Assembly (NCBI RefSeq): GCF_002920895.1
Contig: NZ_PQVG01000003.1
Location: 415,879-479,878 of the forward strand
Source of the DNA: Flavobacterium alvei
GTDB taxonomy: Bacteria; Bacteroidota; Bacteroidia; Flavobacteriales; Flavobacteriaceae
DNA length: 64,000 bases
Reading direction: 5' to 3'
This document shows positions 33,819 to 41,590 of this stretch, piece after piece. A program made the translations under genes and the position numbers. The notes under the pieces were generated by a model, which was not told where the DNA came from, ran no database searches, and saw only the letters and a program-made list of their open reading frames with translations. Each line of letters starts with the position of its first letter. Within the stretch, counting starts at the first letter, position 1.

Positions 33819-33964
33819 TAGTTGATGGTTGATGGTTTTTGGTTGATAGTTTAGGTATCTTCAATAATCATCTTTAAAATTTAATAATTAATAGTTGTTG
33901 TTTGATGGTTGATAGTTAAGACTACCAACAACCATCAACCAACAACCAACAACCAAAAAAAAGA
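33819..33964 (+). repeat. Inverted microsatellite arms between cysD and cysN
   Basis: After the cysD stop come GTTGATGGTTGATGG-like units; before the cysN start come CAACAACCATCAACC-like units. The arms are complementary over most of their length, so the whole gap can fold as a hairpin. Confidence 0.85.
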
Positions 33965-35209
33965 ATGGAAGTTTTAAAAATAGCAACAGCAGGAAGTGTA
34001 GATGACGGAAAAAGTACTTTAATCGGAAGATTATTGTATGATACGCAATCCTTGACTACAGATAAATTAGAAGCAATAGAAAAAAGCAGCAAGCAAAAAG
34101 GATACGATTACCTCGATTTTTCTTTGGCTACCGATGGTTTGGTAGCTGAAAGAGAACAAGGAATCACGATTGATGTAGCACACATTTATTTTTCGACTGC
34201 CAAAAAAAGTTACATCATTGCCGATACTCCAGGTCACGTAGAATATACAAGAAATATGGTTACAGGAGCTTCGACTTCGCAAGTGTCTATCATTTTGATC
34301 GATGCTCGTAAAGGAGTGATTGAGCAAACCTACCGTCACTTTTTTATCAATAATTTATTGAGAGTAAAAGATGTGATTGTTGCTGTAAACAAAATGGATT
34401 TGGTTGATTATTCAGAAGAAGTTTATAATAAAATTGTAGCCGACTTTCAAGCATTGAATGCCAAAAGTGCTTACAAAGAACAAAACGTGAGTTACATTCC
34501 GTTGAGCGCCTTGACTGGAGATAATGTGGTAGAAACATTAGGAAAAATGCCTTGGTACACAGGACAAACCATTCTGCAGCATTTAGAAAATTTAGAATCG
34601 AAAGATGTGTATGATAATGGTCAAGCTCGTTTTCCTGTGCAAACGGTTATTCGCCCAAAAACAGAAGAATACCACGATTTTAGAGGATATGCTGGAAAAT
34701 TATATGGTAATACTATTAAAGTTGGAGATGCTGTAACAGTTCTTCCTTCTTTGACAGAATCGAAAGTAACCAAAATTCACTTTTTTGATCAACAATTTGA
34801 CGAGGCAAGCGTGGGTTCATCAATTACAATCGAATTGGAAAATGATATTAATGTAACTCGTGGCGATATGATTGTAAAATCAAACGAATTACCTAAAGTA
34901 GAAAAAGACATTACAACAACTGTTTGTTGGATGGACAGCAAAAAATTAGTAGCTGGAGCCAAATATTTTGTACAACACAACACCAACAGGGTTTTGGCCA
35001 AAATCGATAGCGTGAAAAATGTAATCGCTACCGATTATTCAGGGGTTACATCAGCAAGCCAATTGAGTATTAACGAAATTGGAGAAGTGACTATCAAGTT
35101 GAGCAAAGCCATTTATTTTGATGCTTATACCGACAACAAATCAAATGGAGCCTTTATTTTGATTGATGCAACAACTAATACAACAGCAGGAGTAGGATTT
35201 ATTAAATAG
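33965..35209 (+). CDS. cysN: Sulfate adenylyltransferase subunit 1 (GTPase)
   Basis: EF-Tu-like GTPase that drives APS formation by CysD. 414 residues. G1 AGSVDDGKSTLIGRLL, G3 DTPGHVEYTRNM, G4 NKMDLVD, and the domain 2-3 region YHDFRGYAGKLYGN. It is the short form without a fused CysC APS kinase, in keeping with direct APS reduction by the [4Fe-4S]-type CysH. Followed by sir after an 83-bp repeat-filled gap. Confidence 0.97.
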   Translation: MEVLKIATAGSVDDGKSTLIGRLLYDTQSLTTDKLEAIEKSSKQKGYDYLDFSLATDGLVAEREQGITIDVAHIYFSTAKKSYIIADTPGHVEYTRNMVTGASTSQVSIILIDARKGVIEQTYRHFFINNLLRVKDVIVAVNKMDLVDYSEEVYNKIVADFQALNAKSAYKEQNVSYIPLSALTGDNVVETLGKMPWYTGQTILQHLENLESKDVYDNGQARFPVQTVIRPKTEEYHDFRGYAGKLYGNTIKVGDAVTVLPSLTESKVTKIHFFDQQFDEASVGSSITIELENDINVTRGDMIVKSNELPKVEKDITTTVCWMDSKKLVAGAKYFVQHNTNRVLAKIDSVKNVIATDYSGVTSASQLSINEIGEVTIKLSKAIYFDAYTDNKSNGAFILIDATTNTTAGVGFIK

Positions 35210-35292
35210 TTGATTATAGATGGTTTTTAGTAACGCAACTAACAACCATCAACTAACAACCATCAACTAACAACCAACACTAAAAAAAAGAT
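35210..35292 (+). repeat. CAACTAACAACCAT-type repeats before sir
   Basis: Several copies of AACAACCATCAACT on the sense strand, preceded by GTTGATTATAGATGG after the cysN stop. Same family as the cysD-cysN gap. Confidence 0.8.
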
Positions 35293-37383
35293 ATGGAAAG
35301 TTTTAGAACAGAAATAGAAAACCCAATAGTTCAAAAAGATATCATCGATTTAGAAAGAAAAATTGCTTTATTCCGTGATGGGAAAATTGATGATGAGCGT
35401 TTTCGTAGCCTTCGTTTAGCGCGTGGTGTTTACGGTCAACGTCAGGAAGGCGTTCAAATGATTCGTATCAAATTACCTTTCGGGAAAGTAACGAGCGAGC
35501 AATTGCATCGAATTTCAAAAGTTTCTGATGAATATTCAAGAGGACGTTTGCACATTACAACTCGTCAAGATATCCAAATTCACTTTGTGAGTTTAGACAG
35601 AACACCTGAACTTTGGGCTGAATTAGAAAAAGACGATATTACACTTCGTGAAGCTTGCGGAAACACTGTTAGAAATATTACTGCCAGTGAAACTGCTGGA
35701 ATAGATGTTGATGAACCTTTTGATGTGTCGCCTTATGCACACGCCATGTTTCAGTTTTTGTTGAGAAATCCGGTTTGTCAGGAAATGGGACGTAAATTCA
35801 AAATGTCATTTTCTTCTTCTGATAAAGATACTGCACTGAGTTATTTGCACGATTTAGGGTTTATTCCTAGAATTGTAAATGGCGAAAGAGGTTTTAAAAT
35901 TATGTTGGGTGGAGGATTAGGCTCACAACCGCATCACGCCGAATTATTATCAGAATTTGTTCCTGCCAATCAAATTATTCCAACCACCGAAGGAATTCTT
36001 AGAGTTTTTGACCGTCACGGCGAAAGATCTAAACGTTTGAAGGCTCGTATGAAATTCTTAATCAAAGATTTAGGAGTAGAAGCGTTCTTGAAATTGGTCG
36101 AAGAAGAGAAAAAAGCTTTGTCGTGTAAAACTTTCGAGATTGATACAACTGCTTTTGATGGTCCAATTCCAGACCCATTATTAGTTGCTCCAAAAGTAGA
36201 AATTGATGATCTTGAAGCGTTCGAAGCTTGGAAAAAATCGAATGTAATTCAGCAAAAACAAGCAGGATATGTAGCCATTGGAATCAAAGTTCTTGTGGGC
36301 GATTTTTATACAGACAAAGCCAGATTACTAGCCGATTTGATAAAAAATTATGGAGCTAACGAATTGCGTTTTTCATTAAGACAAGACATTCTTATTCGAA
36401 ATATAAAAGAGGATAATTTAGTCTTTTTTTACCAAGAATTGAAGAAATTAGATTTCGTAGCTTTAGGATATAATTCTACTGCCGACATTACCGCTTGTCC
36501 TGGAACCGATACTTGTAATCTTGGAATTGCCAGCAGTACAGGAATTGCTACGGAATTAGAAAGAGTTTTGGCTGCTGAATATCCTCAATATGCTAACAAT
36601 CAAGAAATTGTTATAAAAATTAGTGGTTGTATGAATGCTTGTGGACAACACAATATGGCACATATTGGTTTTCAAGGAATGTCAATCAATTCAGGAAAAT
36701 TAGTGGCTCCAGGGCTTCAAGTTTTGTTAGGAGGAGGAAATTTAGGAAATGGACAAGGAAGATTTGCCGATAAAGTAATCAAAATTCCTAGTCGTCGTGG
36801 GCCAGCTGCTTTGCGTTCTATTTTGGATGATTTTGAAGCGAATGCCAACGAAAAATCCTTTTTGGACTATTATGATGCTCAAGGCGAAAAATATTTCTTC
36901 GACTTATTGACACCTCTTGCTGAAACTTCTAATCTTACTGACGAAGATTTTATCGATTGGGGAAATGCCGATAATTATGTAAAAGCTATTGGTGTGGGCG
37001 AATGTGCTGGTGTAGTAATTGATTTAGTAGCTACTTTGATTTTTGAAGCTAAAGAAAAAATAATTTTTGCAAGTGAAGCTTTGAATGACAAGAAATGGTC
37101 AGATGCTATTTATTTAGCTTATGCTGGATTTGTAAATGGAGCGAAAGCATTATTATTATCCGAAAACCAAAAAACAAATCACCACGCTGGAATCATTGAT
37201 TTATTCGATACTGTTTTTATAGAAACCAATAAAATTGAATTGAAATCTACTTTCAAAGACTTGGTTTATCAAATCAATCAAAACGAACCGTCTGAGGAAT
37301 TCGCAACAAAATACATTCAAGAAGCGACCGATTTTTTTGAAGCTATCGAAGCCTACAGAGCTAAAGAATTAGCAAATGGATAA
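35293..37383 (+). CDS. Sulfite/nitrite reductase hemoprotein with HEPN-like C-terminal extension
   Basis: Reduces sulfite to sulfide with siroheme and a [4Fe-4S] cluster. 696 residues; the core (about 1-560) has RQDIQIHF and RQDILIR half-domain motifs and the cluster cysteines in TACPGTDTCNLG and SGCMNACGQH. The last 120 residues are helical (AKEKIIFASEALNDKKWSDAIYLAYAGFVNGAKAL) and resemble a HEPN-type helical bundle, beyond what the reductase needs. The downstream two genes make siroheme, so sulfite reduction is far more likely than nitrite. Overlaps cobA by 8 bp. Confidence 0.93.
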   Translation: MESFRTEIENPIVQKDIIDLERKIALFRDGKIDDERFRSLRLARGVYGQRQEGVQMIRIKLPFGKVTSEQLHRISKVSDEYSRGRLHITTRQDIQIHFVSLDRTPELWAELEKDDITLREACGNTVRNITASETAGIDVDEPFDVSPYAHAMFQFLLRNPVCQEMGRKFKMSFSSSDKDTALSYLHDLGFIPRIVNGERGFKIMLGGGLGSQPHHAELLSEFVPANQIIPTTEGILRVFDRHGERSKRLKARMKFLIKDLGVEAFLKLVEEEKKALSCKTFEIDTTAFDGPIPDPLLVAPKVEIDDLEAFEAWKKSNVIQQKQAGYVAIGIKVLVGDFYTDKARLLADLIKNYGANELRFSLRQDILIRNIKEDNLVFFYQELKKLDFVALGYNSTADITACPGTDTCNLGIASSTGIATELERVLAAEYPQYANNQEIVIKISGCMNACGQHNMAHIGFQGMSINSGKLVAPGLQVLLGGGNLGNGQGRFADKVIKIPSRRGPAALRSILDDFEANANEKSFLDYYDAQGEKYFFDLLTPLAETSNLTDEDFIDWGNADNYVKAIGVGECAGVVIDLVATLIFEAKEKIIFASEALNDKKWSDAIYLAYAGFVNGAKALLLSENQKTNHHAGIIDLFDTVFIETNKIELKSTFKDLVYQINQNEPSEEFATKYIQEATDFFEAIEAYRAKELANG

Positions 37384-38158
37384 TATCGTTAAACCCAAAG
37401 TAACTTTAGTAGGAGCAGGTCCGGGCGATCCCGATTTGCTCACTATCAAAGGTGCAAAAGCGTTGGCTAAGGCCAATGTGGTTTTGTATGATGCTTTGGC
37501 AAACGAAGAAATATTGGCTTATGCACCTAAGAAATCCATCAAGATATTTGTTGGAAAAAGAAAAGGTTGTCACGAATATTCGCAAGACAAAATCAATCAA
37601 TTAATTGTGGATAATGCGCTGACTTATGGTAATGTGGTCCGACTAAAAGGAGGCGATCCATTCATCTTTGGTCGTGGAAGCGAAGAAATAGAATACATTC
37701 AAAGCTTTGGAATTCCAACAGAGGTAATTCCTGGAATTTCATCATCCATTGCGGTTCCTGCTAATCAGGGAATTTCTTTGACCAAAAGAGGCGTTTCCGA
37801 AAGCTTTTGGGTCATTACAGGAACAACTTCAGATCATCAATTGTCAAAAGATGTAGCTTTAGCAGCAAAATCTACGGCAACTGTTGTGATTTTGATGGGA
37901 ATGAGTAAATTGGAACAAATTGTTAGTTTATTTCAAAACGAATCCAAAGGAGAAACTCCAGTGGCTATTATTCAAAACGGAACAATGTCCAACGAAAAAG
38001 TAGGTTTTGGAACCATTGATACTATTTCGAAAGTAGTACAAGAAAATAATTTGAGCTCGCCAGCCATCATCGTTATTGGCGAAGTGGTAAAAGAGCGCAA
38101 TAAATTAAAAGGATTTTACAAGGAATTTATTTCCAATAAAGTTTGCGCCAGAGAATAA
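37376..38158 (+). CDS. cobA: Uroporphyrinogen-III C-methyltransferase
   Basis: Methylates uroporphyrinogen III to precorrin-2, the first siroheme step. 260 residues. Signatures: VGAGPGDPDLLTIKGAKAL, VVRLKGGDPFIFGRGSEEI, and EVIPGISSSIAVPANQGI. It starts inside the end of sir (8-bp overlap) and its stop overlaps the next ATG by one base, so sir-cobA-cysG are translationally coupled and serve siroheme supply to Sir. Confidence 0.96.
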   Translation: MDNIVKPKVTLVGAGPGDPDLLTIKGAKALAKANVVLYDALANEEILAYAPKKSIKIFVGKRKGCHEYSQDKINQLIVDNALTYGNVVRLKGGDPFIFGRGSEEIEYIQSFGIPTEVIPGISSSIAVPANQGISLTKRGVSESFWVITGTTSDHQLSKDVALAAKSTATVVILMGMSKLEQIVSLFQNESKGETPVAIIQNGTMSNEKVGFGTIDTISKVVQENNLSSPAIIVIGEVVKERNKLKGFYKEFISNKVCARE

Positions 38159-38739
38159 TGGAAAGAAATGAACTATACCCAATTTTCCTTAAACTGCACC
38201 AACTCGATGTACTCATTGTTGGAGGAGGAAATGTGGGTTTAGAAAAATTGTCCTTTATGCTCAAATCCAGTCCCAATGCCAATGTTGAGGTTGTGGCGAA
38301 ACAATTTTTGCCAGAATTAGAAGCATTAGTCGAAAAACATCCTTCGGTAAAATTGACGCAATCCAAGTTTAAGAAAAAAATGCTCAAAAAACGACATTTG
38401 GTGATTGCTTGCACCGATAATTTAGAAGTCAACAAACGAGTTTACGATTTATGTCGAAAAAAACATTTGATTTGCAACATCGCCGATACACCGCCTTTGT
38501 GTGATTATTATTTAGGTGGAATCGTAACCAAAGGAAACGTGAAAATCGCCATTTCCACCAATGGAAAATCACCAACAACTGCTAAAAGATTGCGCGAATT
38601 TTTCGAAGAAATTATCCCCGACGACATCAATAAAATGGTCGAAAACCTGAACGAATACCGCAAAACCCTAAAAGGCGATTTTCAGGAAAAAGTGGATAAA
38701 ATGAATGAAATTACTCAATCCTTAAAAGGCAAACAATAA
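38158..38739 (+). CDS. Precorrin-2 dehydrogenase / sirohydrochlorin ferrochelatase
   Basis: Second and third siroheme steps, equivalent to the N-terminal part of CysG. 193 residues from ATG 38158, which overlaps the cobA stop in TAATG; a start 15 bp earlier adds five residues only. The NAD-binding GGGNVGLEKL motif, CTDNLEVNKRVYDLC and CNIADTPPLCDYYLGGIV are characteristic. Without the fused methyltransferase half, the methylation is done by the separate cobA product. Last gene of the cysH operon. Confidence 0.93.
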   Translation: MERNELYPIFLKLHQLDVLIVGGGNVGLEKLSFMLKSSPNANVEVVAKQFLPELEALVEKHPSVKLTQSKFKKKMLKKRHLVIACTDNLEVNKRVYDLCRKKHLICNIADTPPLCDYYLGGIVTKGNVKIAISTNGKSPTTAKRLREFFEEIIPDDINKMVENLNEYRKTLKGDFQEKVDKMNEITQSLKGKQ

Positions 38740-38996
38740 ACCCTTCTTATGTTTGCGATTAATCGCGCTATGTCTTTACTTTGCACCGATTATTTTTAGC
38801 ACTAAATTGTAATGGAAACAGTTCATTTTTAGGCTAATCAAAATGTAATTAACGTATAGAATTTTCTTTATTGAGGTTTTATGCAACATCAAAATAAAAT
38901 AAAACTTCGCGCCTTTGCGTCTTCGCGGTAAAAAAGAAAATAACAAAAAGCTTTTGCATCCTTGCGACTTTGCGGTGAAAAAATAAAAAATAAAAT
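38740..38996. repeat. Intergenic region with CTTCGCGG / CTTTGCGG tandem-like repeat
   Basis: 257 bp without a gene. Near the metH start lie two imperfect copies of a GC-richer unit: CTTTGCGTCTTCGCGGTAAA (about 38912-38931) and CCTTGCGACTTTGCGGTGAA (about 38960-38979). It is a likely dispersed repeat; function unknown. Confidence 0.6.
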
Positions 38997-39998
38997 ATGC
39001 CAAACATTCTAGAAGAAATCAAAAAACGAATTCTCGTACTCGACGGAGCAATGGGAACGATGTTGCAACGCTATAATTTTTCCGAAGAAGATTTTCGTGG
39101 AGAACGTTTCAAAGACTTTCCACATTCGCTCAAAGGGAACAACGATTTGTTGTCCATAACCCAACCAAAAGCGATAAAAGAAGTTCACGCCTTGTATTTC
39201 GAAGCGGGAGCCGATATTGTGGAAACCAATACTTTCTCAGGAACAACTATTGGAATGGCGGATTATCATCTCGAAGAATATGTCTACCAACTCAACTACG
39301 AATCGGCAAAAATTGCCCGTCAAGTAGCCGATGAATTTACTGCCAAGAACCCAGACAAACCTCGTTTTGTTGCCGGTTCCATTGGGCCAACAAACCGTAC
39401 GGCAAGTATGTCGCCGGACGTGAACGATCCGGGTTACAGAGCGGTAACTTTCGACGATTTGCGCATTGCCTACAAACAACAAGTGGAAGCCTTGATGGAT
39501 GGTGGTTGCGATTTACTTTTGGTAGAAACGATTTTCGATACGCTGAATGCCAAAGCAGCACTTTTCGCCATCGAACAAGTGAAACAAGAACGCAACATCG
39601 ATATTCCGATTATGGTTTCAGGTACGATTACAGATGCTTCAGGAAGAACACTTTCAGGGCAAACGGTGGAAGCTTTCTTGATTTCGGTTTCACATATTCC
39701 GTTGTTGAGCGTAGGTTTCAATTGTGCTTTGGGTGCCGATTTATTAAAACCATATTTGCAAACTTTGTCACACAATACGTCTTTCAATGTTTCGGCGCAT
39801 CCCAATGCAGGATTGCCAAATGCTTTTGGAGAATACGACGAAACTCCAGAGCAAATGCAAGCACAAATACGAAGCTACTTGGAAGATAATTTGGTAAACA
39901 TCATAGGCGGTTGTTGCGGAACAACCCCGGAACACATCAAGTTGATTGCCGATATTGCGAAGGATTACAAACCGAGGATTTCGACTGCGGTGATGTAG
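38997..39998 (+). CDS. metH: Methionine synthase, homocysteine-binding half (MetH1)
   Basis: N-terminal module of cobalamin-dependent methionine synthase, encoded as a separate polypeptide of 333 residues. The zinc/homocysteine ligands are visible: [11 protein letters not shown] and [13 protein letters not shown], with [14 protein letters not shown] at the start. The other modules are in the gene at 41591. In related flavobacteria the split is common as far as I know. Here the two halves are separated by 1.6 kb of accessory sequence. Confidence 0.95.
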   Translation: MPNILEEIKKRILVLDGAMGTMLQRYNFSEEDFRGERFKDFPHSLKGNNDLLSITQPKAIKEVHALYFEAGADIVETNTFSGTTIGMADYHLEEYVYQLNYESAKIARQVADEFTAKNPDKPRFVAGSIGPTNRTASMSPDVNDPGYRAVTFDDLRIAYKQQVEALMDGGCDLLLVETIFDTLNAKAALFAIEQVKQERNIDIPIMVSGTITDASGRTLSGQTVEAFLISVSHIPLLSVGFNCALGADLLKPYLQTLSHNTSFNVSAHPNAGLPNAFGEYDETPEQMQAQIRSYLEDNLVNIIGGCCGTTPEHIKLIADIAKDYKPRISTAVM

Positions 39999-40042
39999 AA
40001 TACATACCTACAAGGTTTAAAAAAACCTTGTAGGTATGTATT
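39999..40042. repeat. Perfect 20-bp inverted repeat after metH1
   Basis: AATACATACCTACAAGGTTT, 4 A, and its exact complement (40023-40042). GC-poor hairpin without a T run; marks the left side of the accessory insert. Confidence 0.9.
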
Positions 40043-40085
40043 AAAATTGTTTTCTGAAAACGTTAAAGATTTTTTATTTTAAAGT

Positions 40086-40832
40086 ATGAATATAGATGAT
40101 TTAATAAAACATAATTTTTGTCAGCAAATTAATAATGATTTAGAACCTTTTATAAAAGGTGTTGGATTTGCTGATATGGAAGTAATAAAAGAGAATAATA
40201 TTCCTGATTTGGAGCATTATATTCGTTATACATCTTTTTATGCCGTTCATTTATTTTCACTTTGTAGACAACTTGAACAAGCTATAAGTTTATTATCTAA
40301 TTATAGATATTCAATCAAAGATGATGTTGGTCGTGGTTATCATCTTTCTTATAATGTTGAAAATTATTTTATTAGATTAGATTCTCTTTATGATCGTGTG
40401 CTTCAAGTAGTGAACGCAATTTTTAATTTTGGATTCAAAGAGGGTTCCGTTAGAAAGGCAGGTATGTTGAAAAAAATACATAAAGTTGAAGGTTCTGATA
40501 AACTTATAAATTCTCTTGATGAGTTAAATAATATTTTAAAAAGCCATTCAGATGAAAGAAGGAATATTATTGTTCATAGGCATTCGTATATGGATAAGGA
40601 GTTAAATATGATTGAAATGTATTATGACCCTTTTTTTTCAAAGCTAATATTAAAAGATGTTGATAAAGCCGAAAATTTTAAACAAATTAGAAAAGAACAA
40701 TTATCATTTTATCTTCGTAGAAAGAAAAAAGAGTTTAAAGAAATTAATGAGGAGTGTTTTGAAAAAATATTTTTGATTTTAAATGAAATTGAAAAGGAGT
40801 ATATTTTTAATAAACAAAAAATGAGTTTTTAA
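40086..40832 (+). CDS. HEPN-domain protein (Rx4H motif)
   Basis: 248 residues, AT-rich gene. The all-helical content and motif R159-N-I-I-V-H164 in ERRNIIVHRHSYMD match the Rx4-6H catalytic motif of HEPN RNases, in the Cthe_2314-like style. The middle has a long amphipathic region (LFSLCRQLEQAISLLSNYRY), and the C-terminus is charged and coiled-coil-like. HEPN proteins act in RNA cleavage, toxin-antitoxin and phage defence, but no MNT partner is next to it. An RNase role is inferred. Confidence 0.7.
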   Translation: MNIDDLIKHNFCQQINNDLEPFIKGVGFADMEVIKENNIPDLEHYIRYTSFYAVHLFSLCRQLEQAISLLSNYRYSIKDDVGRGYHLSYNVENYFIRLDSLYDRVLQVVNAIFNFGFKEGSVRKAGMLKKIHKVEGSDKLINSLDELNNILKSHSDERRNIIVHRHSYMDKELNMIEMYYDPFFSKLILKDVDKAENFKQIRKEQLSFYLRRKKKEFKEINEECFEKIFLILNEIEKEYIFNKQKMSF

Positions 40833-40932
40833 TTTTAACAGATATTGCAGATTTGCAATTCCCAAGCTAGCGCAAACGTGGGTGCTGTATATAAATTTAC
40901 AAAAGTTGAACAATAAATAAAATAAAAACAAA

Positions 40933-41409
40933 ATGAAAAAAGGTTATTTGACTTTTGGTATAGCAGCATTTATTATTTTAATTGCGGTCATTTCAAATCC
41001 TAATGAAGACAAACATAAATCGGCTGTAAAATCTAAAGTGCTTGCTTTTAATATGGCAAATGCTGTAAGTGACATTGCAAATAGTACAGACAATAATTAT
41101 AACAATGTTGGCAGAAGTATTGGAACAGCTTTGGGAGGCGTTATAGTTGAGCAGTTAATTAATAGCATTGTAAGTTCTGATAACTATCTTGTGTTTTCGA
41201 CTACCAAAGTAACTTGGGAAGGTGAAACTAAAATAATAGGATTTGGTGCTTTTGGAAATGTTTTTCTTTCAGACAAGTTAGAGGAGACATTTGAGAAAAA
41301 CAGAGAGGAAAAAATCAAAAAAGAAGAAGAAGAAAAACGTCAACAAGATTCTTTACATAAAGCAATGGTTGACGAATATAAGGAATATATCAAGGACAAG
41401 AAAAACTAA
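40933..41409 (+). CDS. DUF4359-like membrane-anchored protein
   Basis: 158 residues. One N-terminal transmembrane helix (residues 4-20, LTFGIAAFIILIAVI) is followed by SNPNEDKH, a typical start of DUF4359 proteins, a central hydrophobic beta part (LVFSTTKVTWEGETKIIGFGAFGNVFL) and a Glu/Lys-rich C-terminus. The function of DUF4359 is unknown. It lies 100 bp after the HEPN gene within the insert between the metH halves. Confidence 0.7.
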   Translation: MKKGYLTFGIAAFIILIAVISNPNEDKHKSAVKSKVLAFNMANAVSDIANSTDNNYNNVGRSIGTALGGVIVEQLINSIVSSDNYLVFSTTKVTWEGETKIIGFGAFGNVFLSDKLEETFEKNREEKIKKEEEEKRQQDSLHKAMVDEYKEYIKDKKN

Positions 41410-41420
41410 ATAACCCACCA

Positions 41421-41512
41421 GCTAGCGCGAGCGTCCCGCTCGTGCACACAAACAAAGGCTGGTAAAAGATTTTGAAAAACAAAATACGCACGAGCGGGAC
41501 GCTCGCGCTAGC
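41421..41512. repeat. 25-bp perfect inverted repeat pair (REP-like)
   Basis: Arms at 41421-41445 and 41488-41512 start GCTAGCGCGAGCGTCCCGCT and its complement, very GC-rich for this genome, with a 42-bp loop. A degenerate partial copy (GCTAGCGC...) lies near 40868 between the two accessory genes. Confidence 0.93.
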
Positions 41513-41521
41513 AACATAAGA

Positions 41522-41568
41522 GTTCCGTAGGAACGACGCATTTTGTAGCAACGGAATTTATTCCGTTG
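41522..41568. repeat. Two short palindromes before metH2
   Basis: GTTCCGTAGGAAC (41522-41534) and CAACGGAATTTATTCCGTTG (41549-41568), a REP-like pair ending 22 bp before metH2. Confidence 0.85.
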
Positions 41569-41590
41569 TTGTAAATAAAAAAATAAAAAA

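Noticed and set aside
38740..38996. Cobalamin riboswitch before metH1
   Set aside because: No B12-box or conserved core seen; region is explained by AT-rich spacer and a repeat.
39506..39889. 127-codon plus-strand frame inside metH1
   Set aside because: Out-of-frame shadow of a clear methionine synthase domain.
40086..41409. HEPN and DUF4359 genes as a toxin-antitoxin pair
   Set aside because: The second protein is membrane-anchored and 100 bp away, with no MNT or HTH features; no evidence of pairing.
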